Positions 60,870-64,000 of a stretch of 64,000 bases of DNA are shown piece by piece. This DNA is from CAZGVW01 sp964529265 (GTDB taxonomy: Bacteria > Planctomycetota > Phycisphaerae > Phycisphaerales > UBA1924). The position numbers were made by a program, and so were the translations under genes. The DNA lies in NCBI GenBank assembly GCA_964529265.1, contig CAZGVW010000141.1:1-64000 (forward strand). The letters are read 5' to 3'. Within the stretch, counting starts at the first letter, position 1. The number at the start of each line of letters is the position of its first letter. The notes beneath the pieces were generated by a model. It saw nothing but the letters and a program-made list of their open reading frames with translations. It made no database searches and had not been told where the DNA came from.

Positions 60870-61661
60870 ATGAAACGGACGACGGTTTTCTCGCTTCTGC
60901 TCGCGTTCCCCCTCCTCGGCGCCGCTCCGGTGGATGGCCCACCGATCCGCGTTGACGCCGAGCGAACCGTCACCATCGCGCCCTTCCTCCCGGCGCACGC
61001 AGCCGCGACGTTCGACGCCGAGGCTTACCGCAAGATCACCGAGCCCTTCGTCTACAGCGCCGACCCCGCAAAGTGGACCCAACTGAAGAAAGGCATGACG
61101 CGCGAGGAGGTCGCCGCGCTCCTCGGCGAGCCCTTTCAGAGGGATGTTTCACCCGAGCCCCGCTTCGTTCCGCCGAACACGGTCTTCATGAACGAGTCAT
61201 GGGACTACGGGGGCGTCTTCTACCCAGGCCTCGAACACAGATCCACAGCCAGATTCAGCGTCGCTTTCTCACAAGGCAAGCTCGCCAGCATCGACGCGCC
61301 GTCCTGCGCCATGGCGCCCGACGGCGCCCCCGACGCGCCGGAGATCATGTACCCGAAATCGAGCAACGACATGCGCTATCTGCCGCACATCGTTGATCTG
61401 CGATGGGCGCTGCCGGCAGGGCGGCATCCGATGCGCTTTGAGGTCGAAGTGGACCTGCTCATTGTGGATCCGAAGATACGGCCCCTCGCACCACATGAGA
61501 TCTATCCCCTCTCGCGCGAGATCGTCGGCGTTCCTCACTTTGCGGTCAATGTCGGTGGTTGCCGCCACGCGCGCTGGCGCGTTCGCGCCATCAACGATCT
61601 CGGCGAGAGCAACTGGTCGGAGTACGGCTACTTCGGCTTCAAGGCGCCCTGGGAGCCCTGA
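60870..61661 (+). CDS. exported protein with BamE/SmpA-like motif
   Basis: The 263-residue protein has a signal peptide (MKRTTVFSLLLAFPLLGAAP). WTQLKKGMTREEVAALLGEPFQ (about 70-90) is the BamE/SmpA-type loop found in many small envelope proteins. The C-terminal part (RWALPAGRHPMRFEVEVDLL to ARWRVRAINDLGESNWSEYGYF) looks like a fibronectin-III-like fold. Function unknown. It converges on the dihydropyrimidinase gene with 13 bases between, so it is probably not part of the pyrimidine pathway. Confidence 0.65.
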   Translation: MKRTTVFSLLLAFPLLGAAPVDGPPIRVDAERTVTIAPFLPAHAAATFDAEAYRKITEPFVYSADPAKWTQLKKGMTREEVAALLGEPFQRDVSPEPRFVPPNTVFMNESWDYGGVFYPGLEHRSTARFSVAFSQGKLASIDAPSCAMAPDGAPDAPEIMYPKSSNDMRYLPHIVDLRWALPAGRHPMRFEVEVDLLIVDPKIRPLAPHEIYPLSREIVGVPHFAVNVGGCRHARWRVRAINDLGESNWSEYGYFGFKAPWEP

Positions 61662-61674
61662 CCAGGATGGCGAT

Positions 61675-63075
61675 TCAAAAATGCGTCGCCCCCCGCCCGA
61701 TGAACCGCCCCCGCCCCACGTCCCCCACGAACTTCCCGCCCCGCGCCTGCGCCTTCCCGCGCACCGTCACCACCTCCGGCCGCCCGACAACCTCCCACCC
61801 CTCGAACGCGCTGTAATCCACACGCGAATAACTCTCTTTGACACCCAGCGTCCACTTCGCGTCCGGGTCGTAGACCACCAGGTCCGCGTCCGAGCCCGGC
61901 GCAATCGTTCCCTTCCGCGGATACATGCCGAAAATCCGCGCCGCCTGCGCGCTGCACGCATCCACGAAGGTGCGGTAATCGATCCGCCCCGCCTTCACGC
62001 CGTGCGTGTGGACGAGCGCGATCCGCTCCTGCGCGCTCGGAATCCCGTTCGGGATCTTTGTGAAATCGCCCTTTCCCATCTCCTTCTGGCCGCGGACATC
62101 GAACGGCGCGTGGTCGGTGCCGATCGTCGCGATCTCGCGCGTCCGGATTCCGTCCCACAGCGCTTTCTGGTTGCTTTTTTCGCGTAATGGCGGCGACATC
62201 ACGTATTTCGCGCCCTCGAACTGCGGCTTTTCGGCGTATGTCCTGTCCAGCACAAGGTGTGGCGCCACCGCCTCCACCCACACGTTCACGCCCCGCAGCC
62301 GCGCCTCCACCGCCGCCCGCACCGCCTCCGCGCACGAGGTGTGCACGATGTAGATGTGCGCGCCGGTGAGTTCCGCGAACGTCGTCAGATGGCGCACGCC
62401 CTCCGCCTCGACCACCGTCGGGCGCGAGGGCTCGTGCCATTCCGGGCCCGTTTTGCCCTCCCGAATGAGCGATTTCTGCATCGCATCGATCGCCGCGGCG
62501 TTCTCGCAGTGCGCCGTCACGATCACGCCCAGTTCCTTCGCCAGCCGCATCGCCCCGAACAGGTGCTCATCCGGCAGGTCCAGCGCGCCCTTGTACGCCA
62601 GGAACACCTTGAACGACGCGATTCCCGCCTCCACGATCCGCCGGAACTGCTCCTGCGCCAGCGCATCGAACCGCACGACAGACATGTGGAAGGAGTAATC
62701 GACCGCGGCCCTCCCCTCCGCCTTCCCGCGCCACGTCTCGAACGCCGCCCACGGCTCATCCGCCGGCCCCGGGCAGATCATCTCGATCAGCGTCGTCGTT
62801 CCGCCCGCCAGCGCCGCCTTGCTCGCCGATTCCCAGTCATCCTTCGCGTGCGTGCCCATGAACGGAAGGTGAACGTGCACGTGCGGATCGATGAAGCCCG
62901 GGAAGACGAGTTTTCCGGTCGCGTCGATCACTTCCAGATCGCGGGGCGCGGGCGCGATGGATTTCGGATCGATGTTCCGCTCAATCTTCGTGATCGTCTC
63001 ATCCGCGCAGTAGATGTCCGCCGCGAAGTCGTCCGCCGCGGTGATGATCCGTCCGCCCTTGATCAGGAGCGCCAT
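61675..63075 (-). CDS. dihydropyrimidinase / D-hydantoinase
   Basis: The 466-residue amidohydrolase opens the dihydrouracil/dihydrothymine ring to N-carbamoyl-beta-amino acids. Metal ligands are HxH in PHVHVHLP, the carboxylated Lys in ASFKVFLAYKG, His in TAHCENA and IYIVHTSCAEAV, and Asp in IGTDHAPF. IPNGIPSAQERIALVHTHGV is in the place of the conserved substrate loop. The ATG at 63075 gives the usual MALLIKGGRIIT start. An aminotransferase gene ends 13 bases upstream on the same strand. Allantoinase is an alternative, but the PreA-like and aminotransferase neighbours favour pyrimidine breakdown. Confidence 0.9.
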   Translation of the reverse strand: MALLIKGGRIITAADDFAADIYCADETITKIERNIDPKSIAPAPRDLEVIDATGKLVFPGFIDPHVHVHLPFMGTHAKDDWESASKAALAGGTTTLIEMICPGPADEPWAAFETWRGKAEGRAAVDYSFHMSVVRFDALAQEQFRRIVEAGIASFKVFLAYKGALDLPDEHLFGAMRLAKELGVIVTAHCENAAAIDAMQKSLIREGKTGPEWHEPSRPTVVEAEGVRHLTTFAELTGAHIYIVHTSCAEAVRAAVEARLRGVNVWVEAVAPHLVLDRTYAEKPQFEGAKYVMSPPLREKSNQKALWDGIRTREIATIGTDHAPFDVRGQKEMGKGDFTKIPNGIPSAQERIALVHTHGVKAGRIDYRTFVDACSAQAARIFGMYPRKGTIAPGSDADLVVYDPDAKWTLGVKESYSRVDYSAFEGWEVVGRPEVVTVRGKAQARGGKFVGDVGRGRFIGRGATHF

Positions 63076-63088
63076 GGCCGGTTGCCGC

Positions 63089-64000
63089 CTATTTCGATTC
63101 CGATTCGCCGAGCGCGATGTCGAGCGCCGCGCACAGGAAATCGCAGTCTTCCTTCGTGATGCACATCGGCGGCTTGATCCGCAGCACGTTGCCGAAGAGC
63201 CCGCCCTTGCCGATGAGCAGGCCCAGGTCCTTGCAGCGCTCCAGCACATCGGCGGCTTCCTGCGAGGCGGGCGCCTTCGTGCTGCGGTCTTTCACCAGTT
63301 CGACGCCGAGCATCAGGCCCTGGCCGCGCACGTCGCCGATCAGGCGATGCCGGTCGCGCAGCGCATGCAGCCCGCGCAGCAGATGCGCGCCCACGTCCTT
63401 CGCCCGGCCCTGGATGTTCTCTTCCAGGATCACGTCCAGCGTCGCCAGCCCCTGCGCCATGCACACCGGGTTGCCGCCGAACGTGTTGAAGTGCAGCCGC
63501 TGCTTCATCGCCTCGGCGATCTCCGGCCGGGTCACCACCGCGGCAAGCGGCGCGCCGTTGCCGATGCCCTTGGCCATCGTGACGATGTCCGGCGTCACGC
63601 CGTGGCGCTGATAGCCCCAGAAGTGATCGCCCAGGCGCCCGAAGCCGGTCTGCACTTCATCGGAAATGCACAGCCCGCCCGCGGCGCGCACATGCTCGTA
63701 CACCTTCGGCAGGTAGCCGGGCGGCATTTCGGTCGCGCCGCCCACGCCCTGAATCGGCTCCGCGATGAACGCCGCGACCTGCCCCGAAGTCGAGGCGCGG
63801 ATGAGATCGAGCACGTCCGCGGCGTATTTCTCGCCGGCCTTCGGATCGTCGTAGCCATATGGCCCGCGGTAGCGATCGGGCAGTTGCGCGTGGTGGATGC
63901 CGAAGCCGTGCGGCACCGGGTATTTCCACGTGTGCAGCGCCGTGAGGCCGAGCGAGGCGGGCGATGTGCCGTGGTACGCGCTGCGGAGCGCGATGCAATC
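63089..64000 (-). CDS. class III aminotransferase, C-terminal part (runs off right edge)
   Basis: About 303 C-terminal residues are present; the N-terminus lies beyond base 64000. [17 protein letters not shown] (PLP ring), [25 protein letters not shown] and [15 protein letters not shown] with the PLP Lys are clear. [20 protein letters not shown] is the phosphate and partner-subunit loop. The layout is that of alanine-glyoxylate aminotransferase 2 / beta-alanine-pyruvate transaminases. In this context it would remove the amino group of beta-alanine or beta-aminoisobutyrate, the last products of reductive pyrimidine degradation. It is upstream of and probably cotranscribed with the dihydropyrimidinase. 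Confidence 0.9.
   Translation of the reverse strand, partial: DCIALRSAYHGTSPASLGLTALHTWKYPVPHGFGIHHAQLPDRYRGPYGYDDPKAGEKYAADVLDLIRASTSGQVAAFIAEPIQGVGGATEMPPGYLPKVYEHVRAAGGLCISDEVQTGFGRLGDHFWGYQRHGVTPDIVTMAKGIGNGAPLAAVVTRPEIAEAMKQRLHFNTFGGNPVCMAQGLATLDVILEENIQGRAKDVGAHLLRGLHALRDRHRLIGDVRGQGLMLGVELVKDRSTKAPASQEAADVLERCKDLGLLIGKGGLFGNVLRIKPPMCITKEDCDFLCAALDIALGESESK

Noticed and set aside
61675..63249. 58-codon N-terminal extension of the dihydropyrimidinase
   Set aside because: It overlaps the end of the aminotransferase gene in another frame; family N-termini start at MALLIKGG.

Overview
The window is high-GC bacterial chromosome. It looks like a member of the Planctomycetota, most probably class Phycisphaerae. 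The pointers are: two secreted proteins ending in a PEP-CTERM-like tail (Pro-rich motif, hydrophobic helix, Arg cluster); two secreted proteins ending in paired Ca-binding, dockerin-like GDGVVNSxDLxxLLGxWG repeats; a Gram-negative envelope (kdsD next to a giant LptC/OstA-like protein); a rod-type peptidoglycan pair (PBP2 and RodA); and REP-like palindromes of the kind common in planctomycete genomes. No rRNA, tRNA, CRISPR array, phage or transposase gene was seen. The assignment is an inference, because no phylogenetic marker could be searched.

Layout. 1-4.1 kb: 5' end of valS, a TPR protein, queE and queD (preQ0 synthesis) with a divergent STAS-domain gene between them. 4.4-9.9 kb, minus strand: a glycosyltransferase behind an OppC/OppD peptide-ABC pair, then an overlapping ECF-sigma / membrane protein / secreted helical protein cassette. 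10-14.7 kb: a PEP-CTERM-type secreted protein, a BtuF-like lipoprotein, a BshC-like protein and a GT2 glycosyltransferase. 14.8-23.1 kb: a 997-aa OstA-like protein with kdsD, then scpA, a coiled-coil protein, an RsuA/RluB-type pseudouridine synthase and a YihY/BrkB membrane protein. 23.2-29.2 kb: a tight plus-strand run (class IV aminotransferase, coaX, a reduced MnmE-like GTPase, a YfgM-like protein, an RluD-type synthase, a beta-propeller lipoprotein). 29.3-38.2 kb: CYTH protein, ligA, folD, tatA, zinc-ribbon protein, M20 peptidase, DinG-like helicase and a second PEP-CTERM-type protein. 38.5-43 kb: rsmG, rodA and mrdA overlap in one minus-strand operon, divergent from a NhaP2-type antiporter. 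44.7-48.9 kb: a secreted sugar-dehydrogenase-like dockerin protein, folE2 and two membrane proteins.

49-64 kb is catabolic. Histidine degradation (hutH, hutU, hutI) is spread over 10 kb and interrupted by a secreted redoxin, a three-gene minus-strand operon and a dockerin-type secreted protein. A reductive pyrimidine-degradation set follows: a PreA-like dihydropyrimidine dehydrogenase, a dihydropyrimidinase/hydantoinase, and a class III aminotransferase that runs off the right edge.

The best candidate for an undescribed system is the operon at 51329-54127. It encodes a membrane-anchored secreted protein, a small exported protein with 12 cysteines, and a single frame that joins a MauE/DoxX-like four-helix redox domain (CxC) to a complete type IV pseudopilin. 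A secreted CPFC redoxin converges on it. Other points of interest are two in-frame REP-palindrome insertions inside hutI, a FolD lacking the cyclohydrolase catalytic residues, a MnmE homologue without its helical domain and Cys motif, a DinG-like helicase missing one cluster Cys, and a recurrent TANNNT box 6-9 bases before start codons, which suggests widespread leaderless transcripts.
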